A stretch of 64,000 nucleotides of DNA from Oryzomonas sagensis (GTDB lineage: Bacteria; Desulfobacterota; Desulfuromonadia; Geobacterales; Pseudopelobacteraceae), in assembly GCF_008802355.1 (NCBI RefSeq), contig NZ_VZRA01000001.1, positions 1,048,525 to 1,112,524 on the forward strand. Direction: 5' to 3'. The first letter of the stretch is position 1. The number at the start of each line of letters is the position of its first letter. Below the pieces are notes generated by a model. That model ran no database searches. It was not told where the DNA came from and saw only the letters and a program-made list of their open reading frames with translations. A program made the translations under genes and the position numbers. This document shows positions 26,113-37,016 of the stretch, piece by piece.

Positions 26113-28089
26113 ATGACCAGCCGCCTCCACCTGGAAACCTTCGGTCCCGTCCACGCCCTGCCCATACTGCATTACCGCATGGAGTTCGCCCACCTGGTGC
26201 GCCAGACCGTCCAAGAGATCCGGCCCGACTGCATCGCCGTCGAACTCCCCGCCACCCTGGAGGAACGTTTTCTCCAGGCGGTACGCAGACTGCCCCAGGT
26301 CTCGGTCGTCTCTTACGATACTATCCCCCGTTCCGCTTCCACCGCCGCCCAAAATCGAACCCTCCATCTGCTGGTGGAACCGGCCGACCCGCTGGCGGAG
26401 GCCGCCCGCTGTGCCCTGGAACAGGCGATCCCGCTCCACCTGGTGGATGTCGACCTGGACGACTACCCGGCGGTGCAAGAATTTCTGCCCGATTCCTATG
26501 CCGTTCAGCGCCTCGGCCTGGCCGACTATTATCGGGAATACTGCCGTGCCACAGAGGGGGCGGTGCCGGGCCGCGAGGATCTCCGCCGCGAACAGGGGAT
26601 GGCGTTTCGGCTGCAACGGCTGGCGGAGCGCCATGAACGCATCCTGTTCGTGGGGGGGATGGCCCATGTGGGGCGGATCAGGGAGTTCTACGGGCAGGCG
26701 CGCACTGAACCGCTGGGCAGGGTGCGCCGCCATGATGTCCGCATTTTCAACCTCCATCCCGACTCCTGCGGAGAGGTCATGGGCGAGTTCCCCTTTGCCT
26801 CGGCCATCTACGAGATGCGCCGTAACGGTCCGCCACCGGAGCGGAAAGACGCGGCGCCCTCCCTGCGGCGGCGTTTTAACGCCCTGGAGTTGATCGCGGG
26901 GGGGAAGCAGGCCATTCCCGAACAGGAGGTCATGCGGGCGGCCGTGGAAAGCAGCGCTGGAAAAGTAGGGGCGAGCGGGGAGATGCCGGACCGGCAGCGC
27001 ATCCATCTGCGCCTGTTCGAGCAGGCCGCCCGGCACTACCGGCAGGAAACGGGAGAACAACTCCACTACTGGCAGAAACGGGCCTTCTTTCGTTTCTGTC
27101 GCAACTATGCCGCCCTTTCGGGACAGTTGCTCCCGGACCTCTTCCAGCTCCTGACCGCTGCCCGGGGGTGCGTGGACGACAACTTCGCCTACGCTTTCTG
27201 GCGCTTGGCCGGATGTTACCCCTGGCAACGGGAGGAGGCGGAGATTCCGGTGGTGCGCCTGCGGGTCGAGGACCTGTGGGACCAGAGCCGCACGATCCGT
27301 TTTCGTCCCCGCAAACAGTCGGACAAGGGACGCTCCGGTTTGCGCTTCCTCAAACGGAAACGGGAACAGCGGCCGGGCGAATGGCTGGAGGGATTCGACG
27401 ACGGTTCGATCTGTTCCTGGCCGCCCGAGGACATCGTCATCGAAGACTACGGCAAGTTTCTGCGGCGGACCGGGATACGGCAGCTTTCCGAGGAGCAGAG
27501 CCGGGTGGAACCCCTGAGCACTTCGCTGCTGGACGGCATCGACCTGCGCGAAACGATCCGTAATCAGCCCCACGACGGCCGCATCTACGTGTGGGAGCGG
27601 ATGCGGATCAAAGGCGGCGTGGGCAGCGTGGTGGTCATCTTCGACGAAGATCGCCGCAACCGCTACCCTTTTGCCATGACCTGGCTGGGAGAGCACGAAC
27701 AGGAATCCGACATGGCCTTTTACGCCACCGAACCGGGAGACAACGTGAGCGGGCCGGGCATCTGCCGTTGCGAGTACGGCGGGCTGCTGCTCTCCTATCC
27801 GCCGCGTCGGATGCGGGATGTGTGGCAGGACCCATCATACCGGGGGTGGGGGACCAAGGCCGAAATCCTCCTCATGGCCGCCCTCGATTATTCGCCGGAC
27901 CCCCATGTGGTCTATGCGGCGGCCCGTCCGCCGCGCAGCATCTTCAAGCGCATAGCGGCCGGCATGGGAAAGAAGATTGTCTACATCCCCCTGGGGAGCC
28001 TGTCTCCTCCCGCGTTGAAACGGATCAGGGTGATGCACCTGCTGTTTGGACATGACAAACGGGAGATCGCAAAGGACTACATCTGGTAG
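26113..28089 (+). CDS. Unrecognised protein with TraB/ChaN-like N-terminus
   Basis: A 658-residue soluble protein. Residues 1-240 resemble the TraB/PrgY-ChaN-TIKI superfamily (GPVHALPILH, PDCIAVELPATLEERF, FVGGMAHVGRI), a fold with candidate metal-binding Glu/His residues. The C-terminal two thirds have no domain I recognise; features are RKQSDKGRSGLRFLKRKR-like basic stretch (about 400-420), VWERMRIKGGVGSVVVIFDEDR (about 495-516) and a strongly aromatic end. It is the last gene of a run with MoxR. Proteins of the DUF5682 type share a similar MoxR neighbourhood, so this may be a distant relative; that is inference. There is no signal peptide or membrane segment. Confidence 0.7.
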   Translation: MTSRLHLETFGPVHALPILHYRMEFAHLVRQTVQEIRPDCIAVELPATLEERFLQAVRRLPQVSVVSYDTIPRSASTAAQNRTLHLLVEPADPLAEAARCALEQAIPLHLVDVDLDDYPAVQEFLPDSYAVQRLGLADYYREYCRATEGAVPGREDLRREQGMAFRLQRLAERHERILFVGGMAHVGRIREFYGQARTEPLGRVRRHDVRIFNLHPDSCGEVMGEFPFASAIYEMRRNGPPPERKDAAPSLRRRFNALELIAGGKQAIPEQEVMRAAVESSAGKVGASGEMPDRQRIHLRLFEQAARHYRQETGEQLHYWQKRAFFRFCRNYAALSGQLLPDLFQLLTAARGCVDDNFAYAFWRLAGCYPWQREEAEIPVVRLRVEDLWDQSRTIRFRPRKQSDKGRSGLRFLKRKREQRPGEWLEGFDDGSICSWPPEDIVIEDYGKFLRRTGIRQLSEEQSRVEPLSTSLLDGIDLRETIRNQPHDGRIYVWERMRIKGGVGSVVVIFDEDRRNRYPFAMTWLGEHEQESDMAFYATEPGDNVSGPGICRCEYGGLLLSYPPRRMRDVWQDPSYRGWGTKAEILLMAALDYSPDPHVVYAAARPPRSIFKRIAAGMGKKIVYIPLGSLSPPALKRIRVMHLLFGHDKREIAKDYIW

Positions 28090-28107
28090 CGGGTGGGGCG
28101 GACAATA

Positions 28108-28147
28108 AAAAAGCCCCCCGAAGTCTTCAGACCTCGGGGGGCTTTTT
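28108..28147. terminator. Bidirectional terminator
   Basis: Stem AAAAAGCCCCCCGA (28108-28121) and TCGGGGGGCTTTTT (28134-28147) with a 12-base loop, A-rich on the left and T-rich on the right, between the convergent TraB-like gene and purA. It should stop transcription from both sides. Confidence 0.95.
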
Positions 28148-28163
28148 ATTGGTCAAAAAGCGG

Positions 28164-29676
<1,513 letters not shown>

Positions 29677-29693
<17 letters not shown>

Positions 29694-30999
29694 GCTGGTT
29701 TTCTTCAATAAAAGTAACAAGATTTTCGTTCAGTAGCATTTCCCTGGTGATTTTGAACCGTTTGCCGTCACGGACACGCACGGCGGTATAGGTGTCGTTG
29801 CCGCACGCTTCATCGCCAACGATAAGCATGCTGCGGATATTCATGCGTCGGGCATAGGTCAGAGAGTCTTCGTACTCCCTGCGGATGATGTCCCGTGCGG
29901 CGGTGTAACCGCGGGAACGGAGCATGCGCGCCACCTCCAGTACCTCGCGCCGGTCGTCCCGGCTGTTGAACAACAGGAAGTCACGGGCCGTGCTGGCCTC
30001 AACGTCGGGCCGCCGTTCCAGCGCCTGGAGCAGGCTGAGCACGTTAAAGGTGAAGCCGGTGGCCGGGGCGGCGAAACCATAACGGGCCGTCAGGTTGTCG
30101 TAACGGCCGCCGCTGCAGACCGGTTCGCCCAGGCCGGTGACAAATCCTTCGAAGGTGATGCCGGTGTGATAGCCCAGCCCACGGATCTCTCCCAGGTCTA
30201 TGGTCAGATGGTCGCTGACCCCGTGGATATCCAGGATAGCCAACACCTGGCGCAGGTTCGCAAGCGCCGCGCGGGAACGCTGGTTGACCACCACTTTCTC
30301 TGCCTCCGCCACTACTTCGCGCCCGCCGAAAAGGCGCGGCAGGGCAGCGATCTCACGATGTGATGTTTCCGTAACCGTGCTGGCGGCCAGTATTTTCGAA
30401 ACGGCCGACACATCCTTGCGCGCGATGGCCTCCTGCAATTCCCGCAGCGGCTGGCCGTCCAGGCCGGAGGCGGCCATGATCCCGCGGCAGAACTCCACCT
30501 GCCCCAGGTCGATCTTGAAGTTGTCGAAGCCGAGTTGCTGCATGGCCTCGATCGCCATGGTCACCATTTCAGCATCCGCCTCGGGCGAGTCGAGGCCGAT
30601 CAGTTCCACCCCCGACTGAAAGAGCTCCCGGCTGCGGCCGGTCTGGCTTTCGGTCTGACGCAGGACACGCCCGTTGTAGCTGATGCGGTGGGGCAGGGGC
30701 CACCCGGACAGGCGGGTCGCCACGATGCGGGCGATCTGCGGCGTAATGTCCGGCGGGAAAGCCAGCAGGCGCCCGGTTTGACGGTCGTCGAAACGGTAGG
30801 TCTTGCCCCTCAGCTCCTCTCCCATGCCGATGGTCAGCACATCCTCGTATTCCAGCTTGGGGGGGATGATGCGCCGAAACCCCCATAGCTCGAAGACGTG
30901 GCGGATCTTCGCTTCGATGAAACCGATCTTGGCGGCGGCGTCGGGCAGGAAGTCGCTGACGCCGCGGGGGAGTGAAATGTCGGGTGATAATATGGTCAT
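29677..30999 (-). CDS. hisZ: ATP phosphoribosyltransferase regulatory subunit
   Basis: HisZ, a catalytically inactive histidyl-tRNA synthetase paralogue needed by short-form HisG in the first step of histidine synthesis. 440 residues, with [48 protein letters not shown] (about 285-291) and a C-terminal extension from about 330. It differs from HisS in lacking the full class II motif 2 and the insertion domain. The next gene downstream on the strand is purA, after a composite repeat; the last five or six codons and the stop derive from the repeat end. Confidence 0.9.
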
Positions 31000-31062
31000 G
31001 TAGATCTATTCCTGAAAAGGATTGTCTTTCACACGCCCGGTCAGCGACGAGTACAAAGAATT

Positions 31063-31106
31063 CGGACCGGGAAGCCGTCCAAGGAGGAGAACGGCTTCCC
31101 GGTCCG
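31063..31106 (-). terminator. Strong hairpin downstream of the exported protein gene
   Basis: Sixteen-base-pair perfect stem CGGACCGGGAAGCCGT (31063-31078) and ACGGCTTCCCGGTCCG (31091-31106) with a 12-base loop. On the minus strand it follows the stop at 31132 and is trailed by GAATTCTTTG, a weak T run, so termination or 3'-end stabilisation is likely. It precedes hisZ. Confidence 0.8.
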
Positions 31107-31131
31107 TGTTGCCTGGGGCCGGGTGGGTGGG

Positions 31132-32667
31132 CTATTCCACCTTCTTGATCGCCAGTGATGACGCCCCGCGGGTGGTTATCCCGGGGCGCTGCACGGTTTG
31201 CAGGATCAAAAGCTCGTTACGGGCCTCGTCGAAATAATAGTCGGGCATGTAATTCTGGGTATCGCGGGTACGCCACTTTTCTTCCAGGGTCGAGCCATTC
31301 CAAGCCATGCAGTAGACCGTGCCCTTCTTATAGGCCCGGGCATTGCCCAGCACCCAGAACCCGTCGTTCTTGCCCACCAGGATAAGGCCTCCGGCGGTTA
31401 CCTGAATACGCATGTTCATGAATATCCAGCGATATTTATCCCCGGTTACGCGGGCGTTGACCGTGGTGTCCTCTTTCTGGAAATACAGCTCCGAACCGCC
31501 GAACCTGTCGTTACTGCGCCAGAGCTCTTTCCGGTCCTGGTCGTATACGATCAGGTAACCATCCGAGTTGATGACGACAGTAAACATCTTGCCGTCCTGG
31601 TCGCGGAATTGGTTGAAGGAGTAGATGTCGCCGAAGCGCGGCATCTTGATGGGGTTTTTCAGGGAAATCTCGTTGCCGGAGCGGGTCGCCTCGAATACCT
31701 CGCCGTAGAAATCGGCATCGCGGCCCATTGCCTGGGCATAGAGCTTTTTCGGCCCGCCGGCCAAGCTGAAGGTGCGGAAGAAGTAGGACAGGTCTTCGGC
31801 AAGCTTCACCAGCTTGTCCCCCTGTACCTGCCAGACCTGGGAGGCGAGTTCGTCGCCGCGAATGAGCGTCACGTAGATCTCAAGGCCCTTGCTGCCGGTG
31901 ATCGTATCCAGGGAGAGAATCTTCTCGGAGCTCCTGAATTCCGTCTCCGCGACCAGTTTCATGGTGCCGCCCTTGCGATAGTAGGAGAGGCGGCGGTCCT
32001 CGGCCAGAAATACCTCGCGGCTGCCGTCGGGCAGGGTATCCCCCAGGGCCACCAGATTGGCGGCACCGGTGAGGCGTTTGCTCTGCCAGCCGCCGGTGTT
32101 CCCCTGCTCCGTTTCCTTGGGTTTGATGAACTCACCGACCGGGGCCACGCTGACCTGTTCTTTTTTGATGATATCGGACTTTGGCGCAGCAAGCGGTGTC
32201 TGAGTGGCTGCGGTGACTGCTGCTGCAACCCCGGGAATGGCGGCCACGGGAGCGCCGGGTGCCGGTTGCCCGCTGAAATAAACCTTGTCCAGTTCGGCGG
32301 CCAGTTTTTCCGCCAGTTTTCCCACCGACGGGATCAGTTCCTCGCTGCTGTCGCCCTGGATGTAGGCGCGGGTCAGGGTCTTGCCGGCGCTCGTCCTGGC
32401 CATGGCATCCATGCTGAAGACCTTGCCCAGAACGATATAGGTCCCGCTCACCACGGCATCGGCCTCGGCCGCGCTGCCGACGGCTATGATCTTGTCGCTG
32501 TTCAGGCGTGCGGCCAGCAGGGCCTGGAGAGTGGCTTTCATCTCATCTTTGTTCGGCACGCCGATGGCGTTCATGTCGGCCACGAACACCCGCACCTGGG
32601 CTGCAAAAGCCGGCAGTGCCACCAGCGGAAGGGATAGCACGGCAAGCAGTACGATCAGTTTTTTCAT
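31132..32667 (-). CDS. Exported protein with beta-propeller-like repeats
   Basis: A 511-residue exported protein. The signal peptide is MKKLIVLLAVLSLPLVALPAFA, cut near residue 22. Residues 23-130 look like a TolB/FlgO-type N-terminal domain (VRVFVADMNAIGVPNKDEM, SAAEADAVVSGTYIVLG). After an Ala/Pro linker, residues about 185-511 are rich in short beta strands (e.g. VFLAEDRRLSYYRK, IYSFNQFRDQDGKMF), consistent with VCBS/FG-GAP or other propeller repeats. The function is not known. It sits between hisZ and a porin, each with its own terminator, so it is likely monocistronic. Confidence 0.82.
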   Translation of the reverse strand: MKKLIVLLAVLSLPLVALPAFAAQVRVFVADMNAIGVPNKDEMKATLQALLAARLNSDKIIAVGSAAEADAVVSGTYIVLGKVFSMDAMARTSAGKTLTRAYIQGDSSEELIPSVGKLAEKLAAELDKVYFSGQPAPGAPVAAIPGVAAAVTAATQTPLAAPKSDIIKKEQVSVAPVGEFIKPKETEQGNTGGWQSKRLTGAANLVALGDTLPDGSREVFLAEDRRLSYYRKGGTMKLVAETEFRSSEKILSLDTITGSKGLEIYVTLIRGDELASQVWQVQGDKLVKLAEDLSYFFRTFSLAGGPKKLYAQAMGRDADFYGEVFEATRSGNEISLKNPIKMPRFGDIYSFNQFRDQDGKMFTVVINSDGYLIVYDQDRKELWRSNDRFGGSELYFQKEDTTVNARVTGDKYRWIFMNMRIQVTAGGLILVGKNDGFWVLGNARAYKKGTVYCMAWNGSTLEEKWRTRDTQNYMPDYYFDEARNELLILQTVQRPGITTRGASSLAIKKVE

Positions 32668-32778
32668 GGTTTCTCCTCAGCCTGTTTCGGGGAACATTTG
32701 TTTCGGGACGGTCTAGTTAGCATTGAAATGATGAAGAACAATAGGCCGTGGGATTATCGCAAAATAGGCCGGACATGT

Positions 32779-32810
32779 CAAAAAAAAAGGGCGGGATTGC
32801 TCCCGCCCTC
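32779..32810 (-). terminator. Terminator of the porin gene
   Basis: Stem GGGCGGGA (32789-32796), loop TTGC, TCCCGCCC (32801-32808). On the minus strand it is followed by eight or more Ts (the A run at 32779-32788), a textbook intrinsic terminator, 26 bases past the porin stop. Confidence 0.93.
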
Positions 32811-32835
32811 AAGGGTTTATTACAGATGAAACGGT

Positions 32836-34422
32836 TTAGAATGCGTAGCTCAGCACAATGCGTGCGGTGTAGGGGTTGTCGGGATCGGCCGCGCCGGTAG
32901 TGCCGGCTTTGTACACCGAGTTCTTGTAGTAGCCGCCCAGGATAACGTAGGCGGCCTGGAGTTTGGCGGTCAGGTTGTCGTACATTTTGTAGCCGGTTTC
33001 CACGTTAATTTCCGTACCCTGGAAGTTGCTTGCATTTTGGAAGGAGCCGCTGGTGATGCTTTTGTCGGTCGGCTTCAGGGCGTTGTTGTGAGCGGCCCAG
33101 AGGAAGCCGACATTCGTGTTGACATAGGCCTTGGGGGTGATGGAAAGGTCGTAACCAAGGGTGTAGAGGTACATGCCCTGGGCATTGACCGGATTGGTAC
33201 CGTTGCCGGTGTTGTAGGCGATACCATAGTCGGACGTGGTGCCCTGGCTGAGGGCGTTGCGGTTGAGGAGCATCATGCCGGATTCGTTGTAGGAACAGGT
33301 GCCGTTGCCGCCAGCGTTGTTCCATACGGCTGTCCCGTTCGAGGTCGCGCCCTGGGTCTGGGTGGTGCCGACCCAGCCGGTCAGGTGTTTGCCGGGATTG
33401 CTGCCGTTGCCGGAGGTGAAGAGCAGGGCGCTGTGCAGGGTGCCGGGGCCGACGGCGGCCTTGGCGGCTACGTTGTAGGCCAGGGAGTTCAGGTAGGCGC
33501 TATCGGCAGAGCCGTTGATGCTCCTGACAACCCCGCCCTGGTAGGCAGCAAAGCCGCTCAGGGCCACGGGACCGACCTTGGCGTCGCCGTAGAGTCCGAC
33601 GACATGCACCAGGAGGTCGCTGGCGGTGACGGGGACCGCGGTAGTATTGAGGTTGGTGTTGCGGCCATCCTCATAGACGTAATAGTCGAGGCCGATGTTT
33701 GCATCCTTGTTGAGGGCGTACTTGAATTCAAGGGCGCCGATATTCAGGTCCTGGTTGCCGAGGATGCCGCTTTTTGAGACGCCGTTGGTGGTGCCGCTGA
33801 CGTTGGTGCCGGTGCTGGAGTTGGTGGTCAGGCTGCCGCCGAAGGCGCCGTCATAACCGCGGAAATAGCCGGCAACAACGGTAGCGTTGTCCATCTTGGT
33901 CGAGGTGACGACGCCGGCTGCGTCAAAATCGGCGAAGATCCCTTTGAGGTTGTCCTTGAAGGGCTGGACGCCGGCAATGACCGTGGTGGGGGTGGACGGT
34001 ATCTTGAACTGCAGATAGACCCATTTGGTTTCCAGGTTGACGGCGTCGGATTCCAGGGCGGCGCCGCTGTTGCGGTATGTATTTCCCTGAGCCCTGTCGC
34101 CCCAGACGGAGTCGATCTCGAAACCGGTCACCAGTTTCAGGTCGTCATTGGCTTTGGCGGTGTAGAACAGGCGGGCGCGCTGCTCGAAATAGTTGTTGGT
34201 TTTCAGGTTTGCCGTCGTATTGCCCGAAACGCCTGTACCCGTAGTGGTGGTGCTGGCGGAGGGGAGAATGATGCCGCCGCCACCCTGCTCATAGTTGGAC
34301 AGGAAGTATTTCAGGGTGTAGCTGCCGTGGAATTCGTTCTCGAATGCCATTGCCGGCACAGCGGCCATGGCGCCGAGGGCGCTTGCTGCTGCAACTGCCA
34401 AAATCCTTTTTTTGATACTCAT
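32836..34422 (-). CDS. Outer-membrane porin-like protein
   Basis: A 528-residue exported beta-barrel protein. The start at 34422 (MSIKKRILAVAAAS) has GGAGG eight bases upstream; the signal peptide is cut at PAMA-FEN. The mature part is rich in Gly, Asn, Thr and aromatic residues, has alternating hydrophobic strands throughout and ends with the outer-membrane signature IVLSYAF (C-terminal Phe). Its length and style match the large porin-like proteins of Geobacter; no ligand can be inferred. It is a single-gene unit, with a long leader (see 34574-34614) and a terminator after it. Confidence 0.85.
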   Translation of the reverse strand: MSIKKRILAVAAASALGAMAAVPAMAFENEFHGSYTLKYFLSNYEQGGGGIILPSASTTTTGTGVSGNTTANLKTNNYFEQRARLFYTAKANDDLKLVTGFEIDSVWGDRAQGNTYRNSGAALESDAVNLETKWVYLQFKIPSTPTTVIAGVQPFKDNLKGIFADFDAAGVVTSTKMDNATVVAGYFRGYDGAFGGSLTTNSSTGTNVSGTTNGVSKSGILGNQDLNIGALEFKYALNKDANIGLDYYVYEDGRNTNLNTTAVPVTASDLLVHVVGLYGDAKVGPVALSGFAAYQGGVVRSINGSADSAYLNSLAYNVAAKAAVGPGTLHSALLFTSGNGSNPGKHLTGWVGTTQTQGATSNGTAVWNNAGGNGTCSYNESGMMLLNRNALSQGTTSDYGIAYNTGNGTNPVNAQGMYLYTLGYDLSITPKAYVNTNVGFLWAAHNNALKPTDKSITSGSFQNASNFQGTEINVETGYKMYDNLTAKLQAAYVILGGYYKNSVYKAGTTGAADPDNPYTARIVLSYAF

Positions 34423-34573
34423 GTGTGCCTCCTTCAATTTTTATTACATGCTTGATACTACTGCTGGCTGCAAACAGATCGGTTTCGTTTTCGATGAATC
34501 ACCACCCTTCATTGCGAAATTGGGCATCGGGCAACGTATTACGGCTGTGAAATCATGGCTGTAAAAACACAAA

Positions 34574-34614
34574 TACCTCCAAGCCTCCTGTCTGAGACAG
34601 GTTGCCTGGAGGTA
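34574..34614 (-). promoter_or_regulatory. Two-tier hairpin in the porin leader
   Basis: Outer arms TACCTCCA (34574-34581) and TGGAGGTA (34607-34614), inner arms CCTGTC (34587-34592) and GACAGG (34596-34601). Read on the minus strand it is followed by TATTTGTGTTTTT. It lies about 150 bases upstream of the porin ribosome site, so it may be an attenuator or the terminator of a short leader RNA; no known riboswitch consensus is recognised. Confidence 0.5.
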
Positions 34615-34778
34615 ATAGAAGACCTTCGCGCTTTTTTCGATGATTCTCCGAAACGGTTCACAGTGTCATTCGCTCCCTTGGTCGTTGTCGCTTGAAGTGG
34701 CAAAAGTGACAATAAAACAACAGGATAGCTATTTTGGCGGATCGTCTGTTTCAGGATATGTTCTAAAAAGTTGTGCAA

Positions 34779-34806
34779 AATATACAATAAATAAAACCGA
34801 AGTCAA
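34779..34806 (-). promoter_or_regulatory. Sigma-70-like promoter for the porin leader
   Basis: On the minus strand TTGACT (34806-34801), 16-base spacer, TATATT (34784-34779). Transcription would start near 34770 and run through the hairpin at 34574-34614 towards the porin gene. The remaining interval 34423-34936 holds no other gene that I can support. Confidence 0.55.
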
Positions 34807-34936
34807 GCAAAAAGTGGTTTCCACGGGGCTTCGCGGCCCTTGGACCGTGCCGCGAACGTGGTTGTCAAGAGCCTTGTTTCATGCTACAAAAACAGTCCTC
34901 GCAAGGACTAATTTCTCTGTAGTGGAGCATGGTGTC

Positions 34937-35224
34937 ATGAAAATATCGGTTGCCGAGGTTGAGTATGTGGCCCGTTTGGCCCGTCTGGAGTTGAACAAGG
35001 CTGAAACGGACCTTTTTGCCGGACAGATGGATGCGATTCTCGGCTATGTGGAAAAGTTGAATGAACTCGACACCGCCGATATCCGTCCCACCTCCCATGC
35101 CGTTCCGGTGGAAAACGCTTTCCGCGAGGATGCAACCAGTCCTTCTCTTGGCGTCGCGAAGGCCCTTGCCAATGCTCCGGACAGGGCCGACAGCTTCTAC
35201 CGCGTACCGAAGGTCATCGAATGA
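34937..35224 (+). CDS. gatC: Glu/Asp-tRNA amidotransferase subunit C
   Basis: Small subunit of the GatCAB amidotransferase that converts misacylated Glu-tRNA(Gln) or Asp-tRNA(Asn). 95 residues, family length, with VAEVEYVARLARLELNKAE at the start, LNELDTADIRPTSHA (about 45-59) and FYRVPKVIE at the C-terminus. ATG 34937 has GGAG nine bases upstream; the frame stays open far upstream but that part is not conserved sequence. gatA follows after 144 bp. Confidence 0.95.
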   Translation: MKISVAEVEYVARLARLELNKAETDLFAGQMDAILGYVEKLNELDTADIRPTSHAVPVENAFREDATSPSLGVAKALANAPDRADSFYRVPKVIE

Positions 35225-35368
35225 TGCTGCCCGCTCCCCGCACGGTTCACAGGACATAAGGTGCACACCATACGCTGCAAAATTGGAGATGGGGTTGCCG
35301 TAATGTTTCGTTTGCGTTACATGCGGGGTTGTTGTTGAGAAACGATTTGAATCGGAGATGCTATTCAC

Positions 35369-36826
35369 ATGGATATTTTTGAACTTACCATACATGAACT
35401 GCACAGGAAGCTGAATGCGCGGGAGCTGTCCTCCGCCGAAGCGACCCGGGCCATGCTGGAGCGCATTGAGTCGGTTGAGCCCCGTGTCGGTTCATTCATC
35501 ACCCGGACCCCCGAGTCGGCCCTGGCCGAAGCGGCGGCCGCCGACCGGCGCATCGCTTCCGGAGATGCCCACATCCTCACGGGGATTCCCCTGGCCCTCA
35601 AGGACATCTTTCTGACCGAGGGTATCCGCACCACCTGCGGTTCGCGCATGCTCCATAACTTTATCCCCCCCTACAGCGCCACCGCCTGGGAGCGGCTGCG
35701 CGATTGCGGGTCCGTTTTGCTGGGCAAGCTCAACCAGGACGAATTCGCCATGGGATCATCCAACGAATCCAGCGCCTTTGGCGTTACCCGCAACCCCTGG
35801 GATACCGCCCGCATCCCGGGCGGGTCGTCCGGCGGCTCGGCGGCGGCCATTGCCGCCCGGCAGGCAACGGCGACCCTGGGCACCGATACCGGCGGCTCCA
35901 TTCGTCAGCCATCCTCCCACTGCGGCTGCGTCGGCCTCAAGCCCACCTATGGCCGCGTCTCGCGCTACGGCGTAATCGCGTTCGCGTCCTCCCTTGACCA
36001 GGTGGGCCCGATCACGCGTGACGTAACCGATTGCGCCATCATGCTGGGGGCGGTCGCCGGCTACGACTCCAAGGATTCCACCAGTGTCAATACGCCGGTT
36101 CCCGATTACACGGCTGCCTTGACCGGCGACATCAAGGGCCTGAGGATCGGCCTGCCCAAGGAGTACTATATCGACGGCCTCGACCGGGACGTTCAGGCGG
36201 CCATGGACCGGGCCATCGAGACCTATCGCCGGCTGGGGGCGGAATTCGTCGACATATCCCTGCCCCACACCGACTATGCCGTGGCGACCTATTATCTGAT
36301 CGCCACTGCCGAGGCCAGCTCCAATCTGGCCCGTTACGACGGCGTCCGTTTCGGGCATCGCAGCGAACAGGCCGAAGGGCTGATCGACATGATGACCAAA
36401 AGCCGTAGCGAGGGGTTCGGGGCCGAGGTCAAGCGCCGCATCATGCTGGGCACCTACGCCCTCTCCTCCGGTTACTACGACGCTTATTACGTCAAGGCCC
36501 AGAAGGTGCGCACGCTGATCATGGGCGATTTCACCCGCGCCTTCGAGAATGTGGATGCGATCCTGACCCCGGTGGCCCCGACGCCGGCCTTCAAGATCGG
36601 CGAGATGGTCGATGACCCGTTGCAGATGTACCTGTCGGATATCTTCACCATCCCGGTCAACCTGGCCGGTACCTGCGCCATGTCCGTGCCGGCCGGTTTC
36701 TCCGCTTCCGGCCTCCCCATCGGCCTGCAACTGATCGGCAAGCCCTTTGGCGAGGAGACCATCCTGCGCGCGGGCCACGCCTTCGAGCAGGCAACGGAGT
36801 GGCATACGAGGAAGGCGGAGATTTAA
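35369..36826 (+). CDS. gatA: Glu/Asp-tRNA amidotransferase subunit A
   Basis: Amidase subunit of GatCAB, hydrolysing glutamine to supply ammonia. 485 residues, normal length. The Ser-cisSer-Lys triad is visible: Lys in [11 protein letters not shown] (about 75-85), the [10 protein letters not shown] run (about 150-160) and the nucleophile region [16 protein letters not shown] (about 170-185). GGAGAT lies 10 bases before ATG 35369. gatB follows but is separated by a 128-bp inverted-repeat element. Confidence 0.97.
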   Translation: MDIFELTIHELHRKLNARELSSAEATRAMLERIESVEPRVGSFITRTPESALAEAAAADRRIASGDAHILTGIPLALKDIFLTEGIRTTCGSRMLHNFIPPYSATAWERLRDCGSVLLGKLNQDEFAMGSSNESSAFGVTRNPWDTARIPGGSSGGSAAAIAARQATATLGTDTGGSIRQPSSHCGCVGLKPTYGRVSRYGVIAFASSLDQVGPITRDVTDCAIMLGAVAGYDSKDSTSVNTPVPDYTAALTGDIKGLRIGLPKEYYIDGLDRDVQAAMDRAIETYRRLGAEFVDISLPHTDYAVATYYLIATAEASSNLARYDGVRFGHRSEQAEGLIDMMTKSRSEGFGAEVKRRIMLGTYALSSGYYDAYYVKAQKVRTLIMGDFTRAFENVDAILTPVAPTPAFKIGEMVDDPLQMYLSDIFTIPVNLAGTCAMSVPAGFSASGLPIGLQLIGKPFGEETILRAGHAFEQATEWHTRKAEI

Positions 36827-36836
36827 TTTTAAAATC

Positions 36837-36964
36837 TGCCACGGAGACACAGAGACACGGAGAAAATCTTTGTGTATCTTCGAGAAACAACCCCTTTTCA
36901 TGGTCACGGTTGCTTTTCTCGATGAAATCTCTGTGAACCTCTGTGTCTCCGTGTCTCTGTGGCA
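36837..36964. repeat. Inverted repeat between gatA and gatB
   Basis: Arms starting TGCCACGGAGACACAGAGAC (from 36837) and ending CCGTGTCTCTGTGGCA (to 36964) form a long near-perfect stem of about 26 bp around a 75-base interior. Repeats with this CACGGAGACACAGAG core are scattered in many bacterial genomes, to my knowledge. It lies between two genes that must be co-produced, so it may form an intercistronic hairpin. Confidence 0.85.
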
Positions 36965-37016
36965 GGTTTATTTATATGCTTGAGCGTTTCAACTTAGTTT
37001 TTTGGAGCCACTACCT

